The notes: generated by a model from the letters alone, not told the origin. Numbered from the stretch's first letter, positions 1-9,842 are shown. The stretch: DNA of 64,000 nucleotides from Pedobacter riviphilus (GCF_014692875.1 NZ_CP061171.1:2232001-2296000); one strand, 5' to 3'. A program made the numbers and translations.

Positions 1-171
1 TTGGTTCGTTTTAAATCAATTAGCCGCTTTACACGCATGCAGAAAGAGCGTTTGGTAAGATCTTGTAATCCAGATTGGATTGATTTAACTATAGGCCTTG
101 ATTTCGAAAATATTCTTTTGCGTAGAAATACCTCCAATCAGGTAAAACTATCATTTACAAGTTTATCTTAA
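1..171 (+). CDS. C-terminal fragment, possible GIY-YIG nuclease
   Basis: An open frame runs from the window edge to a TAA stop, giving the last 56 residues of a protein whose start lies outside. The fragment has a basic stretch followed by NPDWIDL (residues 23-29 of the fragment). This resembles the end of small GIY-YIG endonuclease-domain proteins, where a basic helix is followed by NPEW-x-L. No catalytic GIY or YIG residues are visible because that part is missing, so the family call is an inference from a short motif. Confidence 0.4.
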   Translation: MVRFKSISRFTRMQKERLVRSCNPDWIDLTIGLDFENILLRRNTSNQVKLSFTSLS

Positions 172-243
172 TCGATTTTTAAACCTTAATATTTTGCAGA
201 TCGAATTAGAAATAATAATTAATAAATATCTACCTATAAAAAA

Positions 244-285
244 TGCTTGAATGATAGGGATCATCAACACCCAATCATTCAAGCA
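244..285. terminator. Long-loop hairpin between convergent genes
   Basis: A perfect 12-bp inverted repeat (TGCTTGAATGAT at 244-255 and its complement at 274-285) with an 18-base loop lies between the plus-strand fragment and the 3' end of the large minus-strand gene. Its position between convergent ends suggests a bidirectional terminator. The long loop and lack of a clean T-run on either side make this moderate only. Confidence 0.45.
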
Positions 286-362
286 ATCATTATTATTTGT
301 TATTTATTTAATTCATAAGAGATTTATTTATTCCGTCATTTAATTAATCTCTCATTCATTTT

Positions 363-3300
363 TTACCATCCTGGCGCAAATGTTAAACCGAATACTCCAG
401 TTTTAACATCTTTTCTTTGGAAAGGGATGGCATAGTAAGGTTCTAATACAAAATAACCAAAAATATTTACTCTTACCGATACACCAACACTCATTGCTGG
501 TACACGTTCTGTTGTAGCCTGATAAGTAACTGGTTTCCCCTTATCATCAAAAACTGGTTGTTTATTTGCATCTAAAACAGGTTCGGTAGTGTATGTTGGT
601 TCACTTTTAAATTTCACTTTGGTATCATTTGTCCAGGCTATACCAGCATCGAAGAATAAATTTAGATCTGAGAATAAAAACTTAGAAGGTATTGCAGCCA
701 ATTTTTTAGGACCTGTAAATGGTAAGCGGACTTCAAAATTAAAAACAGCTATTTTACTTCCTGTTAATTGGTTAATATCAAAAGATTCTGATGATTGGGC
801 CGAAGTGCTTTTGTAAATTGAGTTTGATTCGTAACCTCTAATCAGATAAGGATAACCAAGATACATCGGGTAAAGCCTATCTGCATCTTTACCAATTCTT
901 AAGGTGTTATAACTTCTTACTGCAAAGGTTACGGGCTTAGCTCTCCAATATTTACGAAGATCTGCTGTTACGCCGGCAAAATTATAAGTACCAAAATATT
1001 TTTCACCGCTCACACGGTATCTGAAACCATCAAGTGGACCCGTAAGACCAAAGATTGAGTTGTCGCCTATAAAACCAGCGTTTAATTGATACAAGGTAAA
1101 AGAATTAAAAGGAATGCCGTAATCCTGAGAAGCAACATCGTTAGAAATTCTGCTTTTGTCTGAACCTATGTAATTACCTACCGAATTGTAATAATTGCTA
1201 TATCTATCAACTCTGTAACTATAGTGCGAAAATGAACCGCCTAACTCAAAACGGTGTATTTTACTAAATGGATAAGCCCCGAAAATCTGAAGCTGATCTT
1301 CGAAAGTTCTAATAATATCTGTTCTGTCTGCCAAGGCTTTAATACTTGTATTATCTCCTGTTGGGACATTTTCATAGCCGTAAGACCTAAAACCAGATAC
1401 ATATGGAATGTGCGAAACGGCAGCACCCCAATTTATTCTACTTTTCTGATTAATGTAGCCCACTAATCCACCGGCATCATAAATTTCACCATTTACAGAA
1501 ATATTTGCTATAATCTGATTAGTTCCTAATATGTCGCTGAACATCCCTACAATACCTCCTGAAACACCCGTTCCGAAACGGCTGGTAGAAACACCAACGC
1601 CACTATTGGCTAAATAATCTAACCTGAATTTTGGTCTGTAAGGTACCGTTTTCATCGAATCGGCCGTTGTTTTTTCGAAACGGTCAAAATTATTCAAGTT
1701 AGAATTGATGATGTTTACCCCAATGTTTTCCATTGGAGGAAGGATAGCGGCATCAAAATTCTCTTCCTGGTTGCCTATTCGTTTCGCTTTAAAGCTACTT
1801 AGTTTAGCATTATACAAGGTATAACGCTGGTAACGATAATAGCTGTACACAATATCATCAGTTGTAGAGACAGAAATTGCAGGCGAAAACTCAGTAATCC
1901 CACTAATTCCAGTAAAATAATCGGTCAACTGATCAACAGTATTATCTACTAAATTGTATTTGTATAAATTTCTAAATCCATCTCTGTTCGAGAGGAAATA
2001 AATATTTTGACTATTTGAAGAGAATTGTGCATTTAGGTTATTCGCTCCGGGAAAAACATCTAAATTACTCACCGTTTTAGATGCAATATCGTAAATGGCA
2101 AGGTTTATCGGCAAAACCGCATTAACTACGTTGGCCTGGATTGCTGCTCTATCTGATGAAAACACCAGTTTTTTACCATCAGGTGAGTAACTCGGTGCAT
2201 AATCAGAATATACGTCGTTAGTAATTTGGGTAACTGTTTTAGTGTCTAAATTGTAAGAGAAGATATCACTCTGTCCTTCAACCATCCCCGAGAAAGCGAT
2301 ATCTTTTCCATTTGGCGCCCAGGTTAAATTACCAAACTGTTGAACCTGATCCATCGCTGTTTGAGAAACTGTAGTTCCGTTTGAAACATTGATAATCATC
2401 ATCTGATTTTTACCCTGACTGAAGATACTAAAAGCAAATTGTTTACTATCTGGCGACCATGCACCGGCTGATTCTATAAAGTTGAAATCATCAATGTGAC
2501 CATTAGAAATCTGACTGCTTAGCTTTCGGATAATTCTTCCGGTTTTAGCATCTGCGAGAAATAAATCTATACCAAAAAGATCCTTTTCAGACATAAAGGC
2601 TAAGTATTTCCCATCTGGACTAAGGGCAGGGGCAACGTTCATATTGCCTGCGTTTTTATTGTCGATGATTTTTGTACCCGTAATTTTAATCTGCGAACTA
2701 TCTGCTTTTAACATTGGTTTATAGTGCGCATCGATGGAATTTTTCCATAAACCCGATAATGTTTTATCATCGTATCCGAAAGTATACCTAATGGCATTTT
2801 CGTAACCGTATTTTGCGGTATTCTTAAATAATGGAACAATGGTAGTATCGCCGTATTGGGAACCTATGTAGGTCCAAAATGCCTGACCATAACGGTAAGG
2901 GAAATATTTATTTGAGTTTGTTAAATCTTTAAGCGAGGGAATATCACGGTTTAACATCGCATCGCGCATCCACATGGATGTAAATGCATCCTTTTTCCCT
3001 ATTGAAAGATACTCGGCCATACCTTCAACCATCCACAGTGGTGTTTGGCCAACGTTTTCTAAACTAATCGAATCTTTTTCGAGCAAAAGGTGATATTGAA
3101 AAGCATGGACAAGCTCGTGACCTAAAACGTGCCTTGTTTGACTATTCAGTTCCATAACAGGCATAATCACCCTGTTTTTTAGCGCCTCGGTAACCCCGCC
3201 GGTACCAATTCCAATTTCACCGTTAAGTACTGTTGTTTGCTGGAAATCGGGATGGTTATTGTATAGAATAATAGGGTTTTTCTTTAAAAAAGTATCTCTA

Positions 3301-3536
3301 AAAACTTCCTGATGCATTTTGTACCAGGTTTCGGCATCTTGCGAAAAACGTTTTAAAAGTTTTTCGTTTTTGATGTAGTAATAAATCTCAAAATGGGGTG
3401 TTTGCAAAACCTTAAAGTCGAGTTTTTTATACCTTACCTTGTTTTGTCCGAAGTATTGGGCCTGAACTGAAGAAGAAAGAATAAGCAGGAGCAATAAAGA
3501 AGAATATCGCTTTAATAAAGTAGAGCCTATTTTCAT
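363..3536 (-). CDS. Outer-membrane protein: HExxH peptidase-like, PD40 propeller and surface-antigen barrel
   Basis: A large secreted protein of about 1057 residues. The first ATG (3563) gives nine extra residues; I prefer the ATG at 3536 because a standard signal peptide (basic start, Leu-rich core, ending VQAQ) follows at once. Numbering from the upstream ATG, HELVH lies at 149-153 with a Glu-rich MVEGMAE at 178-184, the pattern of a gluzincin (MA-like) zinc peptidase. Four or more PD40/TolB-type repeats (for example SYSPDGKKLVFSSDR) span roughly 305-560. The last 400 residues look like an Omp85/D15-type barrel and end in an aromatic (APGW). The three-part order is seen in Bacteroidota; the substrate is unknown. 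It is transcribed alone, with PBP1A next upstream. Confidence 0.75.
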   Translation of the reverse strand: MKIGSTLLKRYSSLLLLLILSSSVQAQYFGQNKVRYKKLDFKVLQTPHFEIYYYIKNEKLLKRFSQDAETWYKMHQEVFRDTFLKKNPIILYNNHPDFQQTTVLNGEIGIGTGGVTEALKNRVIMPVMELNSQTRHVLGHELVHAFQYHLLLEKDSISLENVGQTPLWMVEGMAEYLSIGKKDAFTSMWMRDAMLNRDIPSLKDLTNSNKYFPYRYGQAFWTYIGSQYGDTTIVPLFKNTAKYGYENAIRYTFGYDDKTLSGLWKNSIDAHYKPMLKADSSQIKITGTKIIDNKNAGNMNVAPALSPDGKYLAFMSEKDLFGIDLFLADAKTGRIIRKLSSQISNGHIDDFNFIESAGAWSPDSKQFAFSIFSQGKNQMMIINVSNGTTVSQTAMDQVQQFGNLTWAPNGKDIAFSGMVEGQSDIFSYNLDTKTVTQITNDVYSDYAPSYSPDGKKLVFSSDRAAIQANVVNAVLPINLAIYDIASKTVSNLDVFPGANNLNAQFSSNSQNIYFLSNRDGFRNLYKYNLVDNTVDQLTDYFTGISGITEFSPAISVSTTDDIVYSYYRYQRYTLYNAKLSSFKAKRIGNQEENFDAAILPPMENIGVNIINSNLNNFDRFEKTTADSMKTVPYRPKFRLDYLANSGVGVSTSRFGTGVSGGIVGMFSDILGTNQIIANISVNGEIYDAGGLVGYINQKSRINWGAAVSHIPYVSGFRSYGYENVPTGDNTSIKALADRTDIIRTFEDQLQIFGAYPFSKIHRFELGGSFSHYSYRVDRYSNYYNSVGNYIGSDKSRISNDVASQDYGIPFNSFTLYQLNAGFIGDNSIFGLTGPLDGFRYRVSGEKYFGTYNFAGVTADLRKYWRAKPVTFAVRSYNTLRIGKDADRLYPMYLGYPYLIRGYESNSIYKSTSAQSSESFDINQLTGSKIAVFNFEVRLPFTGPKKLAAIPSKFLFSDLNLFFDAGIAWTNDTKVKFKSEPTYTTEPVLDANKQPVFDDKGKPVTYQATTERVPAMSVGVSVRVNIFGYFVLEPYYAIPFQRKDVKTGVFGLTFAPGW

Positions 3537-3709
3537 ATGTGTGGTTTTAGTAATAAAGTTCAATAATTTACGAAAATGAATTGTAAGAGATCTGGAAAAT
3601 AAAAATAGTAATTGTTTAAAACAGTATTAAAATTTTAACATTTTTTAAACGTTTTTCTACTAAAAAGCATAGATAGGTGATATATCAGGCTTATTTACTG
3701 CAATAAAAA

Positions 3710-6160
3710 CTAGGGCTGATTATTCTCGTTCTTTTTCCTTTCTTTTTCTTCCTGGCGCTGTTTTCTTCTCAGTTCTCTTTCTTCCTTTTTAGTTAAAGGA
3801 ACAGTAGCTGCTGGGGGCGTTTGAACGGGTTCAGTTTTATTTTCTTCCTTTTTTACTTCGGGTTCAACAGTTACGGGAATCACTGTTTCTGGTGTTTCAG
3901 GCACAGTAAAATCTGTAGAATCTACCGCTAAACTATCCGTTGATGTGGTATCTCTAATAATCCGCGGGCTAGGGCAGTTGTAGGTTCTGGTAATATTAAC
4001 AGTCGCTTTTGGAAACGGGCCATAAGTATAACCTGAACTTGGATCGAGGTATACCTTTTCCATAAACTTAGCGAAAATAGGTAGAGCTGTTCTTGAGCCT
4101 TCTCCCTGTTCACCGTTTTTAAAGTGTGCAGTTCTTTCATCACAACCTACCCAAACACCAGTGACCAGATCTTTGGTTAGCCCCATGTACCAGGCATCTA
4201 CATAATCAGAAGAAGTACCTGTTTTACCGCCAATTTGATTGTTTTTTCTAAACAGATCTGGCCATTCCCATAATGCCTGCGATGTACCTTCTGGCTCTTC
4301 CATGCCACCACGGAACATATAAGTCATTAACCAGGCAATTTCTTCTGTTAAAACTCTTTTTGTTTTAGGTTTAAACTCATCAATTACATTGTTATCCTGA
4401 TCGGTAATTTTCTCCACTAAAATAGGATCAGTTTTAATCCCCTTATTCATAAAGGTAGCGTAGGCTTTTACCATTTCGTAAACGGTAACATCGTTTGAGC
4501 CTAAACTTACTGATGGTACAGATTCTAAATGGCTGTCGATTCCACACTCGTGTGCATATTTTACAACATTATCCCAGCCCACCTTTTCGGTTACCTGGGC
4601 AGTAATGGTATTTACCGATTTTGCCATTGCCCACCTTAAACTCATTTCGCGGTATGAAACACTGTAATCGGCGTTTTTTGGCTCCCAGTATTTCGTTTGA
4701 CCTTTATCCTGATAAGCAATTTTAACAGGTTTATCGGTAAATTTATCACAAGGGCTCATGCCTTGTTCTAAAGCTGTTAAATAAGCAAATGGTTTAAAAG
4801 TAGAACCTGCCTGACGTTTAGATTGATTAACGTGATCGTATTTGAAAAACTTATGGTCTATACCACCAACCCAAACCTTAATTTTACCACTTGCAGGTTC
4901 CATGGTCATCATTCCGGTATTCATGATTTTCCCATAATAACGGATCGAATCTAAAGTAGAGAAGGAAGTATCTCGATCGCCTTTATAAGTAAAAATCTGC
5001 ATTCTTTTCTTCTTATTAAAATAAGCAGTAACAGAATCAGGATTGTTAGGGAATTTCTTTTGCAAAAGCGCATAAATTGGTAAATTTTTCATCGCTCTAT
5101 CTGGATAATCAACCTTTTGCTTTTCAGAATCATACCAGGGATCTTCGTTACCCCACACACTATAAAACCTGCGCTGCAAGATCCTCATCTGATCAGCAAC
5201 TGCATCCTCAGCATATTTTTGAAGTTTAGAATCGATAGTCGTGTAAATTTTTAATCCATCTTCATAAAGGTCGTAACCATTATCAGTGCACCATTTCTCT
5301 AAATATTTTGCTACAGCAGCCCTTAAATAAGAGTCGCCATCGCTACCATCCTGCATTTTACCTTCTTTTAGTTTAATAGGCTCCTTTGATAATTCAGTTA
5401 AACTATCTTTGCTCAGGTACTTGTACTTGTTCATCTGTGCAAGCACTACATTTCTTCTTTCTAAAGCTTTTGCCGGATTTTTGGTTGGATTATATAACGT
5501 TGTACCCTTTAGCATCCCCACAAGCATGGCTGCATCTGTCGTGGACAAATCTTTAGCTTCCTTATCAAAGTAAATTCGGCTGGCTGTTTTTATGCCATAG
5601 GTATTGTTACCGAAAGAAACGGTATTCAGGTACATGGTGATAATATCGTTCTTGGAATAGTTGGATTCTAGCTTTACAGCAGTCATCCATTCCTTTAATT
5701 TTACAATTAAAGTTCTTACCAAAGGTATTTTGATCAGCAATCCCTGCGATTTATTATAACGCGTACGATAAAGGTTTTTTGCCAATTGTTGCGTAATGGT
5801 ACTTGCACCTCCATCTTTTCCTAAACCAACAACTGCACGGCCAACCGCTTGCACATCAATACCCCAGTGTTTGTAGAAACGAACATCCTCAGTAGCAACC
5901 AGAGCTTGCACTACACTTGGCGCAATTTCATTATAATTTACAGGCGTTCTGTTTTCTTTAAAGTACCTGCCAATCAGTTTTCCATCGGCAGTGTAGAGCT
6001 CTGAACCCACACGAAGGGTAGGTGCTTTGATGTCTCGAACACTTGGTGAATAGCCAAAAAGCCACAAAAAGTTTAGTTGAAGGGCAGAAAAGAAAATTAT
6101 TATAAAAAATAAAACTATTATCGAATAACGTAAGTACTTGTTTTTTATCTCTTTAAACAT
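3710..6160 (-). CDS. mrcA: Penicillin-binding protein 1A (bifunctional peptidoglycan synthase)
   Basis: A class A PBP of 816 residues that polymerises glycan strands and cross-links their peptides on the outer face of the inner membrane. One membrane segment lies at about 12-35. The GT51 transglycosylase shows the catalytic Glu91 in EDVRFYKHWG and GGASTITQQ at 117-125. The transpeptidase has the serine motif STFK (Ser453), SVN (515-517) and KTGT (646-649). The last 80 residues are a Pro/Glu/Lys-rich tail, common in Bacteroidota homologues. All catalytic motifs are intact. It stands alone between an outer-membrane protein gene and a divergent PPK2 gene. Confidence 0.93.
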   Translation of the reverse strand: MFKEIKNKYLRYSIIVLFFIIIFFSALQLNFLWLFGYSPSVRDIKAPTLRVGSELYTADGKLIGRYFKENRTPVNYNEIAPSVVQALVATEDVRFYKHWGIDVQAVGRAVVGLGKDGGASTITQQLAKNLYRTRYNKSQGLLIKIPLVRTLIVKLKEWMTAVKLESNYSKNDIITMYLNTVSFGNNTYGIKTASRIYFDKEAKDLSTTDAAMLVGMLKGTTLYNPTKNPAKALERRNVVLAQMNKYKYLSKDSLTELSKEPIKLKEGKMQDGSDGDSYLRAAVAKYLEKWCTDNGYDLYEDGLKIYTTIDSKLQKYAEDAVADQMRILQRRFYSVWGNEDPWYDSEKQKVDYPDRAMKNLPIYALLQKKFPNNPDSVTAYFNKKKRMQIFTYKGDRDTSFSTLDSIRYYGKIMNTGMMTMEPASGKIKVWVGGIDHKFFKYDHVNQSKRQAGSTFKPFAYLTALEQGMSPCDKFTDKPVKIAYQDKGQTKYWEPKNADYSVSYREMSLRWAMAKSVNTITAQVTEKVGWDNVVKYAHECGIDSHLESVPSVSLGSNDVTVYEMVKAYATFMNKGIKTDPILVEKITDQDNNVIDEFKPKTKRVLTEEIAWLMTYMFRGGMEEPEGTSQALWEWPDLFRKNNQIGGKTGTSSDYVDAWYMGLTKDLVTGVWVGCDERTAHFKNGEQGEGSRTALPIFAKFMEKVYLDPSSGYTYGPFPKATVNITRTYNCPSPRIIRDTTSTDSLAVDSTDFTVPETPETVIPVTVEPEVKKEENKTEPVQTPPAATVPLTKKEERELRRKQRQEEKERKKNENNQP

Positions 6161-6297
6161 ACTGAATAGAATGATCTTTAGGTAAAAGCTGTGGCGTTAA
6201 ATATAAAAAACTCTATATGCAAATTAACGTATTTAATTTACTTATTTTTTAGTTCTATATTTAATTTATTGATGCATCGATTTATCTAAAACAATAC

Positions 6298-7182
6298 ATG
6301 ATTATGAAAAACGAATTTAAAGGATTAATTGTACAGGGCGATAAGAAATTTTCTTTAAAAAACCATAAAACAGATTTTACCGGCGGTTATAACAAAGAAA
6401 AAGCTAAAGATGCATTGGTGAATTCGAAAATAGAGCTAGACCATTTACAGGAGAAATTATATGCATCTGGAAAGCATTCTGTTCTGATTATTTTTCAGGC
6501 GATGGATGCTGCTGGGAAAGATAGTGCAATTGAGCATGTAATGAGTGGACTAAACCCACAGGGATGCCAGGTATATAGTTTTAAAGTACCTACACCTGAA
6601 GAATATGAGCATGATTTTTTGTGGAGACATTATAAAGCTTTGCCGGAACGCGGTAGAATAGGCATTCATAACCGTTCGCATTATGAAAACGTTTTGGTTT
6701 GTAAAGTGCATCCCGAATATATTTTAAGTGAAAATATCCCAGGTTTTAATGATATTAAAAAGATCAATAAAAGCTTTTGGCAACAGCGTTATAAGAGTAT
6801 CAAAAATTTTGAAGAGCATCTAACGGCTAATGGAACTGTAATTTTAAAGTTCTTTTTAAATGTGAGCAAGGATGAACAAAAACAACGTTTTTTAGAACGT
6901 ATTGATGATCCTACTAAAAACTGGAAATTCTCGTCTGGCGATATTAAAGAAAGGGCCTTGTGGGATAAGTATATGGAAGCCTATCAGGATGCAATTAACG
7001 AAACAAGCACAGCAGAATCGCCTTGGTACATCATACCAGCTGATAAAAAATGGTTTGCACGGTTGGCAGTAAGCGAAATTATTCAAGATAAATTAAAAAG
7101 CCTTGATCTGAAGTTTCCTGTTTTGGGTGAAGAAGAAGTGGCCAAACTCGACGAAACAAAAAATATTTTATTAAGTGAATAA
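6298..7182 (+). CDS. ppk2: Polyphosphate kinase 2 family protein
   Basis: PPK2 enzymes move phosphate between polyphosphate and nucleotides in the cytoplasm. The 294-residue protein has the Walker A-like AMDAAGKDS (68-76) and, further on, IHNRSHYENVLV, the PPK2 version of the Walker B region, followed by the Arg-rich lid (RFLERIDDPTKNWKFSSGD). One-domain length fits class I or III; direction and nucleotide preference cannot be told from sequence. Two in-frame ATGs (6298 and 6304) are possible. Its stop codon is only a few bases from the 3' end of the convergent RNase P RNA gene. Confidence 0.88.
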   Translation: MIMKNEFKGLIVQGDKKFSLKNHKTDFTGGYNKEKAKDALVNSKIELDHLQEKLYASGKHSVLIIFQAMDAAGKDSAIEHVMSGLNPQGCQVYSFKVPTPEEYEHDFLWRHYKALPERGRIGIHNRSHYENVLVCKVHPEYILSENIPGFNDIKKINKSFWQQRYKSIKNFEEHLTANGTVILKFFLNVSKDEQKQRFLERIDDPTKNWKFSSGDIKERALWDKYMEAYQDAINETSTAESPWYIIPADKKWFARLAVSEIIQDKLKSLDLKFPVLGEEEVAKLDETKNILLSE

Positions 7183-7187
7183 AAAAA

Positions 7188-7582
7188 ATGCAGGTCTATA
7201 AGCCGGGTTCTGTTTCCTGATTGCTCAGGATTTCTATCATTTATCCACTATAAACGTTGCCGTTTATCTCTAACGACCTACCCACTAACATCGGACGGGC
7301 AGCCCTTTATCCCGACGTAAAGTCGGGACGTTAGCCTATTTGGTCTTTCAACTCTCGGGGTTTACAAACCACTACAGTCGCCTGTAATGCTCGTGCGCTC
7401 TTACCGCACGTTTTCACCCTTATCCCGGTTAAAGCCGAGACGGTATATTTTCTGTTGCACTAATCCGTAATTCAGGTTTTCATTCCTGAACCCCTTTCCG
7501 TTAGAAAGCGAGATGCCCTGTGTTGCCCGGACTTTCCTCTCTTCCGATTTTACCCGAAACAGCGATAGAACAACCTGCATTT
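7188..7582 (-). ncRNA. rnpB: RNase P RNA (bacterial type A)
   Basis: On the minus strand the region carries the universal RNase P RNA core: GAGGAAAGTCCGGGCAACAC near the 5' end and ACAGAACCCGGCTTATAGAC near the 3' end. The outermost bases (ATGCAGGT and ACCTGCAT) pair to form helix P1, which sets the ends I give to within a few bases. It is the catalytic RNA that removes tRNA 5' leaders. A run of T follows the 3' end on the minus strand, overlapping the end of the PPK2 gene. A 62-codon open frame across it is not a gene. Confidence 0.95.
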
Positions 7583-7645
7583 TGTGCAAAGATGGTTTTT
7601 TTTAAGCATAAAGGTACAAAGAATAGGAAGATTTATCTCTTGATA

Positions 7646-7713
7646 TCGCCATGCTGAATTTATTTCAGCATCTGTATTAATATTTAAGACCCTGAAATAA
7701 ATTCAGGGTGACG
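7646..7713. repeat. Paired-palindrome intergenic repeat, copy 1
   Basis: Two small hairpins (core CTGAATTTATTTCAG and its exact complement CTGAAATAAATTCAG) are separated by a short linker and end in GTGACG. The two halves can also pair with each other. It lies upstream of the RNase P RNA gene and downstream of the cytochrome c gene. Confidence 0.8.
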
Positions 7714-7761
7714 TACTCAGTAAAAGAAAAATAGCCGAAATAGAAAATAATTAGAACCAGC

Positions 7762-8184
7762 CTATTTACAATTCTGTAAATCTTTTGAAACCTGCGAGTA
7801 AGGTACAAATCCCTGCTTGTTGCCAAACGAATTGGTGATATAAACCACCACCTGTGCTACATCAATATCAGCTAGCTCGGGGAAAGCGGGCATTTTTTCC
7901 TTATATTCTTTACCATGAATGATCAAAGCTTCGTTCGCTCCATTTTTGATAAAACAGGCCAAATGTGTTTTGTTTGCTTTTAAGAAAACAGAATCAGTTA
8001 GGGGAGGTGTAAGTTGGCCCAATCCCTCACCATTTTCGCCATGGCAGTTCTGGCATTTGGCTTTATAGATATCTTTTCCATTCGACATATAATTTTGCAG
8101 ATCAATTGTTTCTTGGTTTTGGCAGGAAACAATGATGGCAACCAGGGAAAGAAAAAATATAATATTGATAATGTACTTGCGCAT
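7762..8184 (-). CDS. Small c-type cytochrome lipoprotein
   Basis: A 140-residue single-heme cytochrome. The N-terminus is a lipoprotein signal with the lipobox Cys at 21 (AIIVSC), so the protein should be anchored on the periplasmic side. The heme motif CQNCH is at 44-48, and KMPAFPEL near residue 100 offers the likely Met ligand. It follows the SCO gene as last member of the minus-strand copper/cytochrome cluster and could act as electron carrier to an oxidase or the di-heme protein upstream. The partner is inferred from position only. Confidence 0.85.
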   Translation of the reverse strand: MRKYIINIIFFLSLVAIIVSCQNQETIDLQNYMSNGKDIYKAKCQNCHGENGEGLGQLTPPLTDSVFLKANKTHLACFIKNGANEALIIHGKEYKEKMPAFPELADIDVAQVVVYITNSFGNKQGFVPYSQVSKDLQNCK

Positions 8185-8201
8185 GGGTGTTTTGTAAAGG
8201 A

Positions 8202-8239
8202 AACCGTCATCTCGCTGTACTTCAGTTAAAATGACGGTT
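8202..8239. repeat. Hairpin between SCO and cytochrome genes
   Basis: Perfect 9-bp arms (AACCGTCAT and ATGACGGTT) flank a 20-base loop in the gap between two genes of the same operon. It could be an attenuator or mRNA-stability element, or a worn copy of the GTCA...TGAC repeat family in this window. Confidence 0.5.
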
Positions 8240-8250
8240 AAGTTATAGCT

Positions 8251-8901
8251 CTATTTATTGTATTCTGCTAATAAAACCGGAATATCTTTTATTAATTGTT
8301 CTACTTGATCTTCCTTAGTACCATCGTAAGCCCCGCGGATATGCCTGTCTTTGTCTATTAAAACCAAATAACCTTGATGAATATAGCCATCTTTTGCTGT
8401 ACTATCTTCACCCACAGCAACTAAATAGTTTTTCTCTGCCAAGGTATAAACGCTATCCTTGCTACCATAAAGAAATAGCCATTTCGGTCCATCTACACCT
8501 AGTTTTTGCGCATATTTTTTTAAAACACTTGGTTTATCATATTTAAAATCGATTGTGTGTGATACAAACATCACATCGGGGTTGAGTTTAAATTCGCTGA
8601 AAACCTTCGCAAGATTTCGGTGCATGGTAGGACAGATAGTTGTACATGAAGTAAAAAAGAAATCGGCTACATAAATTTTGCCATCAGTTGCTTTGTTTGT
8701 TGTTACCACACTATCCTGGTTCAGGAAAGACCAATTTGGAATAGTTTGGTAAACAGTATCAATTTTCTCTATGCCTGCCGCATCTCTAACAGTTTCGGCA
8801 TGACGCTCGCCATAAAATGGAAGTGTTCTTTCTTGTTTGCAAGCGCTAAATATAGAAACAGCTAGCAGGGATGTAGCTAAATAAGCAATGATTTTATTCA
8901 T
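8251..8901 (-). CDS. SCO1/SenC family copper chaperone
   Basis: SCO proteins deliver copper to the CuA site of cytochrome oxidase or act as thiol redox proteins. The 216-residue protein has a lipoprotein signal (Cys21), the copper-binding CxxxC in FFTSCTTICPTMH (Cys86 and Cys90) and the third ligand His175 in DGYIHQGYLV, on a thioredoxin fold. All three ligands are present, so copper binding is likely. It sits between a YHS-domain gene and a c-type cytochrome gene. Confidence 0.92.
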   Translation of the reverse strand: MNKIIAYLATSLLAVSIFSACKQERTLPFYGERHAETVRDAAGIEKIDTVYQTIPNWSFLNQDSVVTTNKATDGKIYVADFFFTSCTTICPTMHRNLAKVFSEFKLNPDVMFVSHTIDFKYDKPSVLKKYAQKLGVDGPKWLFLYGSKDSVYTLAEKNYLVAVGEDSTAKDGYIHQGYLVLIDKDRHIRGAYDGTKEDQVEQLIKDIPVLLAEYNK

Positions 8902-9052
8902 GATGTTATTTTAAAAATGTAAATATACAATGTAATTTAGTCTAGAACGTTAATTGTTTGGAAAAGTCTGAGGGTGGGAGTCCGAAGATAGTGACCTGGA
9001 TGTTCAAACAATTTGACTCCGTAGTTTTTAACTTCGATCTTTAGGCCCCGAC

Positions 9053-9313
9053 TTATTTTTTGACATACTTTGCAGGTTCAGCCACAAATTTTTGCTTACA
9101 GCTTTCTGAACAAAAATTATAAGTAACGTTATTGTACACGGCATTTTTTGAAGCACCAGCCTTCACCTTCATTTTGCAAACGGGATCTACCTGTACTTTC
9201 TTTACCGAATCGATGAGTTTGTTTTTTTGCTTGTCGATTATCGGATTTGCATTTGATTTTAGCGTTATTGTGATCAATCCAAGTAGGATTACCAGAAGAA
9301 TTAATTTTTTCAT
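9053..9313 (-). CDS. Exported YHS-domain metal-binding protein
   Basis: An 86-residue protein with a hydrophobic signal at 1-22 and a YHS domain: DPVCKM (43-48) and NFCSESCKQKF with Cys68 and Cys72. YHS domains bind transition metals, often copper, through these three cysteines and occur in copper ATPases and copper chaperones. Export plus the SCO and MbnP-like neighbours points to periplasmic copper handling, an inference from context. Confidence 0.85.
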   Translation of the reverse strand: MKKLILLVILLGLITITLKSNANPIIDKQKNKLIDSVKKVQVDPVCKMKVKAGASKNAVYNNVTYNFCSESCKQKFVAEPAKYVKK

Positions 9314-9400
9314 GTTTCATTATTAAAAGTCAGAAATCCGAATACTGATGTTTTTGATATTTCGCTTGCCAAACTTCGGACCTCCGACTTGTAGACTAAT

Positions 9401-9832
9401 TTATTTAACTTGATATATGGCTATCAATGAATCAGATTCTCTGGTAACCTTAATGTAGCTATCCTCAACTGCCCTGATTTTGATCATTTCAGTTTTGTAA
9501 TACTCCAGGTCTTCTTGTTCTGTTTTCCCTTTAAAATCATCTTTAAAGAAATGCATCCAATCCATCATTTTTTCATCAGCAGCATTTAACCGTGTAATTA
9601 AGTCACTAATTTTTTGCTTTTGTTTAGTCGAATCTGGAGAAAGTTTAATCTGATCTGAAACCAGGAGCGTGTCTAACTTCATTTTATTCCTGATTACTTT
9701 CTCGCCATCAATCATCAGTTTATCATGGATATTGAGCACTTCTTGACGGACTGCTTTAGCATCAGGTTCTGTTTTGCAGGAAATAAACAAAACCGTTATA
9801 AAACATAGCATTGCAATATTTAATCTGTTCAT
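9401..9832 (-). CDS. Small lipoprotein of unknown function in copper cluster
   Basis: I place the start at 9832 rather than the upstream ATG at 9883, because the later ATG is followed at once by a clean lipoprotein signal (lipobox FISC, Cys19) and removes an overlap with the upstream gene. The mature part of about 125 residues is charged and looks helical, with no cysteine or histidine cluster. I do not recognise the family. Tight spacing (10 bases) behind the barrel gene suggests co-expression. Confidence 0.7.
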   Translation of the reverse strand: MNRLNIAMLCFITVLFISCKTEPDAKAVRQEVLNIHDKLMIDGEKVIRNKMKLDTLLVSDQIKLSPDSTKQKQKISDLITRLNAADEKMMDWMHFFKDDFKGKTEQEDLEYYKTEMIKIRAVEDSYIKVTRESDSLIAIYQVK

Positions 9833-9842
9833 ATGCTGTAAT

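Noticed and set aside
7401..7589. 62-codon ORF on the minus strand.
   Set aside because: It lies wholly inside the RNase P RNA gene.
8938..9052. AGTC/GACT-type imperfect repeats around the YHS gene (also 9327-9390), considered as a second repeat family.
   Set aside because: Arms are short and poorly matched; too weak to call from two sites.
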